A DNA stretch of 64,000 nt, taken from NCBI RefSeq assembly GCF_023701485.1, contig NZ_JAMQBK010000083.1:110607-174606 (forward strand). Direction: 5' to 3'. Position 1 is the first letter of the stretch; the number at the start of each line of letters is the position of its first letter. The translations under genes were made by a program, and so were the position numbers. The notes under the pieces were generated by a model. The model saw only the letters and a program-made list of their open reading frames with translations, ran no database searches and had not been told where the DNA came from. Below are positions 45,775-54,784 of this stretch, piece by piece. Source of the DNA: Aporhodopirellula aestuarii (lineage in GTDB: Bacteria; Planctomycetota; Planctomycetia; Pirellulales; Pirellulaceae).

Positions 45775-46347
45775 GTGCTAAAGAAACAATCCTGGGTCAA
45801 ACGCACGATCACGTCACCCACGGTCTACGTGATCGTGCTGTTGGTTGTGCTGAGTGTTTGGTTGTTGAATTGGATGACGGCCATGGGCGGGCCCGCTGCC
45901 GTGCGGGAGGCATATGGCATGCGTGCCCCGTTAGTGACGATCCCCGTGCACATTGTCGTTGCAATCACCCCCTTTCCTTCCGATTTCATTTCGATCGCAA
46001 ACGGTGCCGTGTACGGGTTCTACGCCGGTGCGGCGCTCAGTTGGTTTGCTTGGTGGATCGCCGCCATTTTGGAATTCGGATTGGGTTATCGTGCCCGCAA
46101 GGATTTCGATCTGGAGCTCGCCATCAAGAACGCGCCCAGCTGGGTCCGTAGGGTCCCCGTGAACCACCCTGTCTTCCTGATAGGTGCCCGGCAGATTCCA
46201 TGGCTGGGCGGCCACCTGACGGCCTTCGTGCCTGGCGCTGCCGGTGTTCATCTCAGCCGTTTCGTTTGGTGTTCAGCAATCGCCGTCATACCGGGGTCGA
46301 TTGTGATGGCAGCCATCGGAGCGGGGCTCGTTGGTCTCAGCCAGTAG
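45775..46347 (+). CDS. TVP38/TMEM64 (SNARE-associated, DedA-superfamily) membrane protein
   Basis: 190 residues from GTG 45775. The first helix is VYVIVLLVVLSVWLLNW. The re-entrant-loop region is VVAITPFPSDFISIANGAVY-GFYAGAALSW, with an acidic D in PFPSDF, and the second half has GARQIPWLGGHLTAFVPGAAG, where R precedes the second loop. These are family signatures. DedA-superfamily proteins act as lipid scramblases or flippases for undecaprenyl phosphate or phospholipid. Slightly short for the family, but both half-repeats are present. Stand-alone gene. Confidence 0.8.
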   Translation: MLKKQSWVKRTITSPTVYVIVLLVVLSVWLLNWMTAMGGPAAVREAYGMRAPLVTIPVHIVVAITPFPSDFISIANGAVYGFYAGAALSWFAWWIAAILEFGLGYRARKDFDLELAIKNAPSWVRRVPVNHPVFLIGARQIPWLGGHLTAFVPGAAGVHLSRFVWCSAIAVIPGSIVMAAIGAGLVGLSQ

Positions 46348-46517
46348 ACTCAGCTTCGCATCGGCTGACGCCCCGGCGACGCAGTCATTGCTAAGAGATC
46401 GCAAACACACGGTCGTTCATGTTGAAATGCAGTACGCAATGGATCCTCGAACGACACGATGTTGAGCGGCTTGTTGATCGAGTAAGCCGAGACGCATCAG
46501 CATCCAGATGTGGTCAA

Positions 46518-47153
46518 CTAAAGTTTCTTGATGCGAATATTGCGAAACCAAACGGGGTGTCCCCAATCCTGCAAACCGATCTTGCCGGATGTCGGCACGG
46601 ATATTCCCAACTTGTCATAATCCAAATCAATGACCTGCTCGCCATTGAGTTCCACCTGCAACAGTTCCCCTTTGCATTTGATGGTGATCCGGTTCCACTC
46701 CCCGGCGGGCTTTGCCATGTTCTTGCTGGGAGGCGTTACCTTCTGAACGGCACCGCAATCGTCTGTCGTCAGAGGCCCCTCCTTACCGTGGGAATCCGTG
46801 AGCTCCACTTCGATGAAACCCCCCAAAGATTGAGAGCGTAGAAACACGCTACTATCACCACCTTTGGCGAGCTTGAATTCGAAGTCGAGTTCGAAATCAC
46901 TGAACGTCCACTTTGTCCAGAGAAACAATCGGTAGCTGAAGATGCCCCTTTTCCCCGGCTTGGGTTTCAGCGCCAGGACACCGTCCTCCTCGACGACCCA
47001 GGTTCCGGTGGTTTCCCAACCAGTCAGGTCCTTGCCGTTGAAGAGTGGCAGGTAGCCGTCACTGTCCTTTTCGGCGGCGTGAGAATCGATCGCGCATGTC
47101 ATGGCGGTAGTCATCGCGATGGCCACGAAACAGGCTGCAAGTCGAGGGGACAT
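46518..47153 (-). CDS. Secreted DUF1080 protein (3-keto-disaccharide hydrolase family)
   Basis: 211 residues. Signal peptide cut near residue 27 (CAIDSHA). The DUF1080 jelly-roll begins at YLPLFNGKDLTGWETTG and ends with IGLQDWGHPVWFRNIRIKKL, the diagnostic ending of this family. Some members hydrolyse 3-keto-glucosides; planctomycetes have dozens, usually with sugar oxidoreductases. No partner oxidoreductase is beside it here. One complete domain, no carbohydrate-binding module. Confidence 0.9.
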   Translation of the reverse strand: MSPRLAACFVAIAMTTAMTCAIDSHAAEKDSDGYLPLFNGKDLTGWETTGTWVVEEDGVLALKPKPGKRGIFSYRLFLWTKWTFSDFELDFEFKLAKGGDSSVFLRSQSLGGFIEVELTDSHGKEGPLTTDDCGAVQKVTPPSKNMAKPAGEWNRITIKCKGELLQVELNGEQVIDLDYDKLGISVPTSGKIGLQDWGHPVWFRNIRIKKL

Positions 47154-47740
47154 GAACTTCCTTCCAAAATCGAAATGCGAGTTGCCGCCTTAGCGTTCAA
47201 CCCTGAGTGTCGCGTTGCAGGAAGCTGTGAGCACATCTCACCAGTAGATCTCCCCCCGCACGCAATTAGGTTGATTGCAAAATCGTCGCGAGGCAAGCGC
47301 AATCGCGATCTTTTCTAAGCTGGTAAGTATCACACCACCAGATTCCCAAATCGCTGACGATGCGATGATCGCCCCTGCGAAGCGGCAGTTCGTTGCCGAA
47401 TTTGAGCCCGATTTCGCTAACTCGCGGGCAATATCGTGCGTTACTCATAACCCAGCGCTGACAGCCTTTCAAATTCCACTTGGCTGCTAAACGACCACGT
47501 CGCCGGATGAGCCGACACTTAAACGGCCCATTGATGCTCAGAGCGACGCAAGTAGTGAAGTTCCTTGTCTTTGGATGGCTCACGCTGAACCGCTTATTCA
47601 AAAGGATCCTGACAAATTGATCGACGGCATCGGATTTGCGTCCCGAAAGACTCGAAGAAGAAGTACTCGGCAAGCTCGATAAAGCCGCACATCAAAAACC
47701 GCTTGAGAGGAACCTAGCTGGATGGGGGCCACCTTTCACG
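47154..47740. other. Intergenic, no confident gene
   Basis: About 590 bases after the DUF1080 gene. A minus-strand frame of 135 codons (47266-47673) exists, but its sequence is Arg/Cys-rich, has no signal, domain or binding site, and looks like noise. Nothing else seen before the repeat pair that follows. Confidence 0.35.
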
Positions 47741-47785
47741 TAGCTCAGTCTCTCCGAGACGGAGTATTGCGCGCGTTACCCACTT
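47741..47785. repeat. Dispersed repeat B, copy 1
   Basis: TAGCTCAGTCTCTCCGAGAC followed by GGAGTATTGCGCGCGTTACC. A similar ~45-bp segment recurs at 50948-50995, and a shorter match (TCGGTCTCTCCGAG) at 53583. This copy directly abuts palindromic element copy 2. Confidence 0.6.
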
Positions 47786-47790
47786 TTTGA

Positions 47791-47926
47791 GCCTCGGGGG
47801 ACGTTGATTGTTTTAGTGCTTTTTTAGTGGTACGGCGCAAGCCGTCCGGTCCCGAGTCAACGGACGGCTCGCGCCGTTCCGCTACATTTGAACTCCCGCA
47901 GTAATGAAATCGACGTCCCGCGAGGC
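47791..47926. repeat. Palindromic element, full copy 2
   Basis: Ends are GCCTCGGGGGACGTTGATT and, on the other strand, GCCTCGCGGGACGTCGATTT. The core arms are TAGTGGTACGGCGCAAGCCG and CGGCTCGCGCCGTTCCGCTA. The outer-arm words ATTGTTTTAGTGCT and TTTGAACTCCCGCAGTAATG also occur in copy 1, so the similarity covers the full ~136 bp. It lies 118 bp before the cardiolipin synthase gene. Confidence 0.85.
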
Positions 47927-48043
47927 TCAGTTTCGTGAGAGGCGAAAACTCCAATTCGCCTGCCAGAACTTGGCGTTGTCCAGCAGAACCTCGATCGAAG
48001 TGGGACTCGCCTGGGTTCCCTCTTACAACTCTTATCACAAGGA

Positions 48044-49453
48044 ATGCTGGCGAATCTCATTACCATGTTTTACTTCTCCATCTATTTCGCGATGCTCGTC
48101 GGTGCGCTCTGCACGATCGTTGCTTTGACCGCGATGCGTCGCCGCGAAAAGCACAATGTGGGGAAGTTTGGCTGGCTGCTACTGTTGTTACTAACGCCAC
48201 CAATCGGGTTGATTCTGTTTCTGATCTTCGGTGGAAAGAAGGTCTCCGCCGAGCATGCCAACCGCGAGACAATCGTTCTGCCAAAACCGGACGAGTCCGA
48301 TGCGGAAGTCGAAAGCTCGATCGCCGAAATCGCAACTATCCGCGGCATTCCGAAACCCAGCCGCAACAATCGGCTCAATGTTTTGACGACTCCCAAGTCA
48401 ATGCATGACTCGCTCTTTGCGTTGATCGAATCTGCCGAGCGGCGATTGTTCGTCCATACCTTCATCCTGATCGATGATGACGTCGGAAACCGGCTGATTG
48501 ATCGCTTATGCGAAAAGGCTCGTGCTGGGGTGGAGGTGCGATTGATGGTCGACGGGTTCGGATCATTCCTTTTCTCCGACGACTTGTTGGACAAGGTATC
48601 CGACGCCGGGGGACATGTGACTCGATTCAAACCGCTTTCAAAATTCGCTCGATTTGCATACCTCAATTTTCGCAATCATCGCAAATTCGCAATTGCAGAC
48701 GGTAATCGTGCGTTTCTTGGGGGCACGAACTTTGTCGAATACGAGATGACGCCTGAACCAGATGACGATACTTGGATTGACTACGGAATGGCGATTGAAG
48801 GGACTGCCGCGCGACAAGTGGAAGCGGTCTTCGTGTCAGACTGGAACTTCACCACCGGCGAAGAAGTAAAGCGAACGACAGACACCGTCCCGCAAGTTTC
48901 GGATTCGGCCGACGATCGGTCGACGCTGCAAGTCATCCCGGTAGGTCCCGACGGACCACCTGAAATTCTTGACGATCTCTGGTTGACGGCGATCAACCGA
49001 GCGAAAGATCGTGTCTGGATCGTCACGCCCTATTTTGTTCCACCGCCGATGGCCATGCGTTCGCTAGCGATGGCCACCCGCCGAGGCGTCGACGTGCGGA
49101 TCATCTATCCAAATGAGTCCGACATGGGACTGGCGGACTATGCAAGACGAGATTACGTCGTCGATCTCGATAACCTGGGTGCGAAGCTACATCTCCTTCC
49201 TGACAGGATGGTGCACGCCAAACTCTTGCTCATCGATCGGGAAGTCGCTTACGCCGGTTCAGCCAATTTCGACTTGCGAAGCTTCTTTCTTAACTACGAA
49301 CTGGTTGTTGGAATTTTCAATCAGTCGAAAGTCGATGAAATTGCGAATTGGATCGAGACACTGACCAAACGATGTGTCGACGGACCAGTTAAAGACACAT
49401 TGAAACGAAAGTTTCTCGGTGTCATGACAAGGATCTTCGCCGAAGAACTGTAG
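48044..49453 (+). CDS. cls: Cardiolipin synthase, phospholipase D family
   Basis: 469 residues from ATG 48044. Two N-terminal membrane helices (residues ~7-30 and 42-63) are followed by two HKD half-sites: H212-x-K214 with D219 (NHRKFAIADGNRAFLGG) and H391-x-K393 with D398 (VHAKLLLIDREVAYAGSANFD). Between them is WIVTPYFVPPPMAMRSL, typical of ClsA-type enzymes. It condenses two phosphatidylglycerols into cardiolipin at the inner membrane. It overlaps no gene; AI-2E-type permease lies convergent 153 bp away. Confidence 0.92.
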   Translation: MLANLITMFYFSIYFAMLVGALCTIVALTAMRRREKHNVGKFGWLLLLLLTPPIGLILFLIFGGKKVSAEHANRETIVLPKPDESDAEVESSIAEIATIRGIPKPSRNNRLNVLTTPKSMHDSLFALIESAERRLFVHTFILIDDDVGNRLIDRLCEKARAGVEVRLMVDGFGSFLFSDDLLDKVSDAGGHVTRFKPLSKFARFAYLNFRNHRKFAIADGNRAFLGGTNFVEYEMTPEPDDDTWIDYGMAIEGTAARQVEAVFVSDWNFTTGEEVKRTTDTVPQVSDSADDRSTLQVIPVGPDGPPEILDDLWLTAINRAKDRVWIVTPYFVPPPMAMRSLAMATRRGVDVRIIYPNESDMGLADYARRDYVVDLDNLGAKLHLLPDRMVHAKLLLIDREVAYAGSANFDLRSFFLNYELVVGIFNQSKVDEIANWIETLTKRCVDGPVKDTLKRKFLGVMTRIFAEEL

Positions 49454-49606
49454 CGAAATTTACAGGGTGTCTTGATCACACTGCCCATCACCGAAACTCT
49501 CCCGTGACTTGCCGTATCGTGGAGCGCAATCATGCCGACAACAGACGCAGTCTCCATTTGTGTGTAAGTGCCTGGGGCAAGCAAAGCGTTTTTAGAAAAC
49601 TCGTTA

Positions 49607-50893
49607 CTAAACTGCTGCGGTTTCCGCGATGGGCTGGTCTTCCTGGATCGGTTCGCAATCGTCATCGGCCTCACACGCATCTTCACCAAGTACCACGGCA
49701 AACGCGTGCGTGGCCTCAAAGCTTGCAAAGATTTTTCGTTGCACGATCAGCAATGGCACCGAGAGAAAGACTCCAGGCAGCCCCCATAAGAACCCCCAAA
49801 ACGCGACCGCGATCAGCACAGCTACCGGCCCGACACGCAGTGTCGTCCCCAGAATCGCGGGTGTAACGAATTGACCTTCAACCGCCGTGGTCAGCCAAAA
49901 GGCAAACGACACCACTCCGGCGCGGCCGATGGTGTCGAAGTAACTCGCGGCCGCAAGGAAAACGATCGATGTGGCGGCCAAAGGACCAACGTAGGGAATG
50001 AAATTGAATAACGCTGCCATCACGCCCCACAAGACAGGCGTCGGCATTCCGACCAACCACATTACGAGTGTTACCGCGACACCGAGACCGATATTGATGC
50101 AAGTGATCTGCGCGAGGTATCGCCCCACGCTGTGCTGAATATCCCCAATCTTTTCAAGCATTTCTTCGCGAGCGGAAATCGATGGCAGAACACCGAGCAC
50201 GCGATTGAGCAGATCATCTCCCGTTGAAAGCATGAAAAACGTCAAGACCGCAATCGCGGCGACGAATGCGAGCATTTGGACAGTCTGATTGATTAGCGTT
50301 GCCTCGTCGACCATCGACGGTTTCTCATAGGCCACCTCAATCCGCTGCTGAGCGGCTTTCAGTGGAGCGGTCGCATCATCCACCGTGTCCTCTGCGCGAT
50401 CGAGCGTGGTCAGTGGTTCTGCAATCGACTCAAACTTTCCCCGCACCTCCGCGAGGCTCTCGGGAGCGGCGGCAATCCACCGCTGAGCCGGCGAGTAAAG
50501 CAGAGCAACGATCAGACCGAGCATCGAGAACAAGCCGACAATCAACAACCCGCTTGCCGCAACTTGCGGGATCCCCCATCCGCACATCTTGGTTTCAATC
50601 GGCCGCAAGGACAAATAGGCGAGCGCGGCAATGACAACCGGGACGAGTAAGCTGCTAGCAAAGTACAAAGCGCCCATGACCAACAACGCAGCGATCGTTG
50701 TCACCATCGCCCGCGTCCAATTGTCGTGAGTTACCGATTGCGGTGAGTATTCGCTCGGGACGCGGACGCGGTGCATTTCGACCCGCGCAGCCGGTGATTG
50801 AGATGCCAGATCGGGCGATCCGATGTCCAAGCGGCGTCTCGGCTGCAATTCATTGGGGACTGGTGACCGTTCTTCACTGTTCCTGTCGCTCAT
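49607..50893 (-). CDS. AI-2E family (PerM-like) membrane transporter
   Basis: 428 residues from ATG 50893, preceded by GAGGAAACAGGAC; a GTG at 50947 adds a basic leader and has no better site. Eight or so membrane helices: TTIAALLVMGALYFASSLLV first, MAALFNFIPYVGPLAATSIV in the middle and LIAVAFWGFLWGLPGVFLSV near the end. The PYVGP and GxxxGLPGxFLSVP motifs are family marks. Members export small molecules or act as Na+/H+ antiporters, so the old AI-2 name is not informative here. Acidic cytoplasmic C-terminal tail (CEADDDCEPIQEDQ). Confidence 0.9.
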   Translation of the reverse strand: MSDRNSEERSPVPNELQPRRRLDIGSPDLASQSPAARVEMHRVRVPSEYSPQSVTHDNWTRAMVTTIAALLVMGALYFASSLLVPVVIAALAYLSLRPIETKMCGWGIPQVAASGLLIVGLFSMLGLIVALLYSPAQRWIAAAPESLAEVRGKFESIAEPLTTLDRAEDTVDDATAPLKAAQQRIEVAYEKPSMVDEATLINQTVQMLAFVAAIAVLTFFMLSTGDDLLNRVLGVLPSISAREEMLEKIGDIQHSVGRYLAQITCINIGLGVAVTLVMWLVGMPTPVLWGVMAALFNFIPYVGPLAATSIVFLAAASYFDTIGRAGVVSFAFWLTTAVEGQFVTPAILGTTLRVGPVAVLIAVAFWGFLWGLPGVFLSVPLLIVQRKIFASFEATHAFAVVLGEDACEADDDCEPIQEDQPIAETAAV

Positions 50894-50947
50894 GTCCTGT
50901 TTCCTCGTGAGTTGCGAATTGCCTGATTGGACAGCGTCACTTTTCAC

Positions 50948-50995
50948 ACAGCTCGATCTCTCGGAGACGAAGAATTGCGAGCGTTACCCGCTCTC
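50948..50995. repeat. Dispersed repeat B, copy 2
   Basis: AGCTCGATCTCTCGGAGACG followed by AAGAATTGCGAGCGTTACCC matches the segment at 47741. It sits in the 611-bp gap upstream of the AI-2E-type gene. The gap also holds a degenerate half core near 51127-51160 and the full element copy 3. Confidence 0.6.
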
Positions 50996-51162
50996 GGAAC
51001 CTCGATAAGACTCAGCTACGTAAGAAGTGAAAAACCCGATACGTCCGCCAGAAAGCAGCACTGCCATACGAGTGCTTTGTCTCACCTGAACTTGTGGACG
51101 GGCTGAACCGGAGTTATTGCGTCCTGCCGCTAAGCGACTCTACGGAACGACATAAGCCGGCC

Positions 51163-51293
51163 TCTTGGGACGTCAATTTAAATACTGAGGGATTTCAAAT
51201 GTCGCGGAACAGCGTAAGCCGTCTGGCCCCGCGTTACCGGACGACTTGCGCCGTTCCGCTAAGAAGAACAGTAAATCACTCGATGTCCCTCGA
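51163..51293. repeat. Palindromic element, full copy 3
   Basis: Left end TCTTGGGACGTCAATTTAAA, core arms GCGGAACAGCGTAAGCCGTC and GACTTGCGCCGTTCCGCTAA, right end ACTCGATGTCCCTCGA. More diverged than the other copies, with several compensating and non-compensating changes in the stem. Orientation is opposite to copies 1 and 2, judged by the GGATTTCAAA word now on the left. Confidence 0.75.
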
Positions 51294-51504
51294 TCCCCCC
51301 ACACGCCTGGCAAGACAAAGCACTAGAAGGTGAGGAAGCAATCGCCGTTCCAACTTGGCATAAGGATTGCGTTAGCACTCACCCCAAACAAACATCGCGG
51401 TGGCGCGAAGGCTTTCGGCACACCAAACCATCAACCGTCAAATGTCGGGGGCTGGTAGCTTCGCTCTTCCGTTTGATGCAACACCCTCTCTCGAAAGAAA
51501 TCAA

Positions 51505-51639
51505 ATGCGTTTCGGCCTTATTGGACTCGTCCTTCTCATCCTAATCGTCGCCGCCATCATGCAGAACGTCGCCATCGGCGGTGTCGGCGGCTTGATCCTA
51601 CTTGTCTTAATCGTCTTGCTGGTTGCTGGCAAACTCTAG
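51505..51639 (+). CDS. Small hydrophobic membrane protein, DUF3309-like, 44 residues
   Basis: From ATG 51505, preceded by TCGAAAGAAATCAA. The protein is MRFGLIGLVLLILIVAAIM followed by QNVAIGGVGGLILLVLIVLL and a VAGKL tail: two short helices around a glycine turn. This layout matches the DUF3309-type small proteins found in many bacteria, often linked to stress. Nothing polar enough for catalysis. A longer in-frame reading upstream exists but is not hydrophobic and not family-like. Confidence 0.6.
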   Translation: MRFGLIGLVLLILIVAAIMQNVAIGGVGGLILLVLIVLLVAGKL

Positions 51640-51871
51640 GTTTCCAGTTGCAAAATTCGTTTTGAGCATTGTCAAATACGATAGGTGCCGCGAACTAGTA
51701 CTGGTGGCATCCAGCCGCCATCCGTCGTACGTCAGCCGCTGGAAGCCCACCGGCTCTGCCTTTGGTCATTACTGAAACCAAAAGTGGCGGCTATCGCCTA
51801 CCTCAGGTCTTAAACCAGCTACTGAATCGCCTGCGCCGGCAAGGCAACCAAGCATCTGTGCCCGATCGCAA

Positions 51872-52921
51872 TTAGGAGCGGTCGCACATGCAGTCGAAGA
51901 ACCTCACGCTCGCCCGTTCGTGCCAGCGGTTGCCGTTCTTGTCTAAGAATCCGGTGTGCCCACCTGATTCGGCAAGTGCCGGAAAGAGCGGCCCATCGGC
52001 TGACCATTCCCGCTGTTCAAAGACTTCGTCGTCAACGACCGGGTCGTCCGAAGCATGAAACAACAGCGTCGGTGTCCTAATTTTATCCAGCACATAGATC
52101 GCTGAATTTTCGCGATAGAATTCCGACGCGTCATCGTAACCAAGATGCGGAGCGGTAAAGGTATCATCGAGCTCCCAAACCGATCGGGCGTCATTGATCG
52201 CCTTACGCTCATCGCCAGTCAACTCCGCACCATCACGGAGCAGTTCGTCGCGTTGCTTCTTTAATAAATAGCGATCAAACAAGCGATTTAACCCACGTCG
52301 CAAGTTCTTCGACGTGATTTCCATGTCCAAAGGTGCTGAGACGCTTGCCGCAGCGGTGATTGGTGAATCCGCCCCACGCTCGGCCAGGTATCGCAACAGC
52401 ACGTTTGCACCGAGCGAAAAAGCAATGACATTGAGGCCGTTCTGACTCCACGTCCCTCGCTCACCTCGCACGTAATCGACCAAACGGTTGAGATCGTCCG
52501 TGTAACCGGGATGATGAAAGCGTCTGCAATTGCGCGCCGAACTACCGGCACCGCGGTTGTTCCAGAGAATCACCGGATAGCCAGCCGCGATCAACCGCTC
52601 CGCCATGCTCCGCATGTACCCACTCCTAGCATGACCGCCCATGCCGTGCAACAAGATGACCGTGGGACGATCGGTTTCATCTGGCGTAGGAAGATAGTAC
52701 CCACTCATCACGTCCGGCGGCGTTTGATCTCCCTCCACATCGAACGATTCGCAACCTTCATACGTGTTGGTATCTAACTCCGGTCGCAATGACTTGATCG
52801 AAAGCGTCTGCAGCGTGCCCCCACGCCAAAGCAATGAAGGTTGGAATGGTTCTAACCACTCAAAATTCTCGATCGCGAATCGTTTTGGTGGCGAATCAGA
52901 CAAAGCGGTACTTTTGGGCAA
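51872..52921 (-). CDS. Alpha/beta hydrolase, YheT family (COG0429)
   Basis: 349 residues from a TTG at 52921; no ATG lies close, and the conserved part begins by residue 20 (FEWLEPFQPSLLWRGGTLQT). The HG oxyanion region is ILLHGMGGHARSGYMR; the nucleophile S169 lies in IAFSLGANVLLRYL; the acid is D292/D293 in FHASDDPVVDDE; H322 lies in ESGGHTGFLD. Relatives include YheT and eukaryotic ABHD1/3, which act on lipids or esters. Cytoplasmic, no signal. Stand-alone gene facing the small membrane ORF. Confidence 0.88.
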   Translation of the reverse strand: MPKSTALSDSPPKRFAIENFEWLEPFQPSLLWRGGTLQTLSIKSLRPELDTNTYEGCESFDVEGDQTPPDVMSGYYLPTPDETDRPTVILLHGMGGHARSGYMRSMAERLIAAGYPVILWNNRGAGSSARNCRRFHHPGYTDDLNRLVDYVRGERGTWSQNGLNVIAFSLGANVLLRYLAERGADSPITAAASVSAPLDMEITSKNLRRGLNRLFDRYLLKKQRDELLRDGAELTGDERKAINDARSVWELDDTFTAPHLGYDDASEFYRENSAIYVLDKIRTPTLLFHASDDPVVDDEVFEQREWSADGPLFPALAESGGHTGFLDKNGNRWHERASVRFFDCMCDRS

Positions 52922-53191
52922 GGAAAAAAGGTCATGGACGAATCAATCGTGACGCAAGTCGCGTTCCCATGGGATTCGGTAAAGAGAGGTACCAGAACTC
53001 TTGTTTGAGGGTTTTTGTATTGAAATCCACGAGTTCGGATATTGAGCAACCCTCACATCCCCGCCTCGTCCGCCAGCTTTCGCGCGCCATAACATCCCGA
53101 ATCAGCTCTTTTGGCACGGATCATGCCTAATTTCCTGGCGTACGAAACCCGCCATCAGCCTTCCTGTTTTCTCCCACCGGCAACCAATCAC

Positions 53192-53566
53192 ATGGCCACG
53201 ATTCTAGTCGTTGACGATACCGCCATGTCACGCGTGCTGGTGGCCAGCACGTTGGAGGGGATGGGCTATAAGACGGTGATGGCTTCCGATGGCAAAGCCG
53301 CCATCGAGGCACTGGATCAATTCCATCCCGATGCAATCGTCACAGACTTGGAAATGCCGAACGTCGGCGGTGACGAATTGATCTATCGAGTTCGTAGTTT
53401 AGCCGATGTTAAACTTAGCGACCTGCCAATCCTGGTCGTCAGTTCGAAGGCAGACTTGGCAACGTTGGGCGAGCTACAGAACCTGGGCGTAAACGGCTTC
53501 ATCGCCAAACCCGTCGACACAAACAAATTACGTGAGACCGTTGCCCGCCTCTTCATCGATCCCTGA
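53192..53566 (+). CDS. Single-domain response regulator (CheY-like receiver)
   Basis: 124 residues from ATG 53192. All receiver residues are present: acidic pair D8/D9 (LVVDDTAMSR), phospho-acceptor D52 (IVTDLEMPNVGG), S84 (VVSSKAD) and K106 (GFIAKPVD). No output domain, so it acts by protein contact or as a phosphate sink. No histidine kinase is in the window. The 270 bp upstream show nothing else. It is followed within 50 bp by palindromic element copy 4. Confidence 0.93.
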   Translation: MATILVVDDTAMSRVLVASTLEGMGYKTVMASDGKAAIEALDQFHPDAIVTDLEMPNVGGDELIYRVRSLADVKLSDLPILVVSSKADLATLGELQNLGVNGFIAKPVDTNKLRETVARLFIDP

Positions 53567-53612
53567 TCCAGCCCCACGAAGGTCGGTCTCTCCGAGTTTG
53601 TAAATCTATTCG

Positions 53613-53742
53613 CCGCGGGACGTCGATTGTATTACTGACGGATTTCAAAAGTAGCGGAACGGCGCGAGCCGGCCGGTGACGCGGGACCGGACGGCTCGCG
53701 CCGTTCCGCTAAAAAGAGCACTGAAACGATCGACGTTCTCCG
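53613..53742. repeat. Palindromic element, full copy 4
   Basis: Left end CGCGGGACGTCGATTGTATT, then ACTGACGGATTTCAAAAG. Core arms are TAGCGGAACGGCGCGAGCCG and CGGCTCGCGCCGTTCCGCTA; right end ACGATCGACGTTCTCCGC. Same orientation as copy 3. It lies between the receiver gene and the truncated MscS gene; the 60 bases after it are the 3' flank of that fragment. Confidence 0.85.
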
Positions 53743-53803
53743 CAAACGATGCTTGCGGGAACGCTCGTTCGCGGAGCGAACGGCCACATCATGGCGTGGC
53801 TTA

Positions 53804-54085
53804 TCAAGCTTGTTCCGACTCACTTTGGCTTGCCGCGACGCCTGCACCCAATGGGCGCGGCTTCGGGGGAGCGTCTCCCGCGGGCCAACCTTCACGCTGC
53901 TTCGTACGATCACCATCGGTTGGTTCGGTTTGATCGTGAAATAAGGTCACGTTAGTTGGATATGGCATGTCGACACCGGCTTCGTCCAACGCTCCTTTGA
54001 TCGCCGAGATCACGTCGTTACCCACACGAACAACATTCGCGCGGTCAGGATCGCTCCACCATCCGTCGTGGCGTTGGACGCACTC
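53804..54085 (-). pseudogene. Truncated MscS-type channel gene (C-terminal fragment)
   Basis: A minus-strand frame, open from 54085 to the TGA at 53804, encodes GWWSDPDRANVVRVGNDVIS, AIKGALDEAGVDMPYPTNVT and LFHDQTEPTDGD, then QREGWPAGDAPPKPRP. This is the end of the cytoplasmic cage and tail of small MscS channels as found in planctomycetes, which carry the QREGWPAG tail. The pore and membrane part is missing: an in-frame stop (54086-54088) and unrelated sequence lie upstream. A short GTG-started ORF from 54025 would not make a channel. Probably a decayed gene next to palindromic element copy 4. Confidence 0.7.
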
Positions 54086-54208
54086 TCAATGGTTTGAGCC
54101 AGGAAGTTGGTCGGAAGAAGATTGCTGGTGGTCAAAGGAAAATTTCAACGATTGCGGGTAGGGTGTCGTCGAATTGAAAAGTTTCATGTCCTCAATCGAC
54201 ATCATTGC

Positions 54209-54784
54209 TCATTCCAGTTCGGCTGTGGGCGCCCGTTCCGATTCCGGGTGAGCATCGGACTTGTCTGCCCGATCGCGCAGCCCGATCAAATCGACTAGAT
54301 CACGGACAGCCAGATAAAGCATCGCGACAATTCCGACTATGGATCCAGCAACAATTGCTGCCGCGCTGAGAACGCCGTAGTAGACAGTCGGGTACCACCA
54401 CTCTGGAATTTTCTCGGATTTGTGGATCGGCACACAGTGCATCAAAAACAGGACCGTCGTGAGGCCGAACACGATGGCGTCGTACAACGCGATCGACTTG
54501 ATTCGATAGTAGTGAATGTCGTCGAGATCGATATCACTGCTGCTGCCCAGACTCAACATGGTCAGCATCAAGGCAAGAATCGTCGCCGTGACCGTCAATA
54601 CAGATGAACACAGCAGACGACTATTAGGCATCATCGCTTCGATCAATTGGCGAGCTTCGGCTTGGCCGACGTAACCCAGAAAAAACGTGGTGATCCCAAT
54701 ACAAATGGCTGCCGACAGCCCAGCGCCAGCAGCGAGTTTGGCGTCCCGACGCCATCTGGAATAAGCTGAGTCGCTGGTGCTCAT
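54209..54784 (-). CDS. Uncharacterised four-helix membrane protein
   Basis: 191 residues from ATG 54784, preceded by TAGGAAATGGTGAC. Predicted helices: LAAGAGLSAAICIGITTFFL, SSVLTVTATILALMLTMLSL, LYDAIVFGLTTVLFLMHCV and YYGVLSAAAIVAGSIVGIVAM. The C-terminus is charged. The segment between helices 2 and 3 (SSDIDLDDIHYYRIKSIA) is conserved-looking. No family recognised. It lies 120 bp upstream of the MscS remnant on the same strand, with which it might once have formed an operon. Confidence 0.6.
   Translation of the reverse strand: MSTSDSAYSRWRRDAKLAAGAGLSAAICIGITTFFLGYVGQAEARQLIEAMMPNSRLLCSSVLTVTATILALMLTMLSLGSSSDIDLDDIHYYRIKSIALYDAIVFGLTTVLFLMHCVPIHKSEKIPEWWYPTVYYGVLSAAAIVAGSIVGIVAMLYLAVRDLVDLIGLRDRADKSDAHPESERAPTAELE

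Noticed and set aside
47266..47673. 135-codon minus-strand ORF as a gene
   Set aside because: Composition is Arg/Cys-rich and irregular, with no start signal, domain or neighbour context.
48044..49453. Secreted phospholipase D toxin
   Set aside because: Two N-terminal membrane helices and the two HKD sites with the TPYFVPP region fit a cardiolipin synthase.
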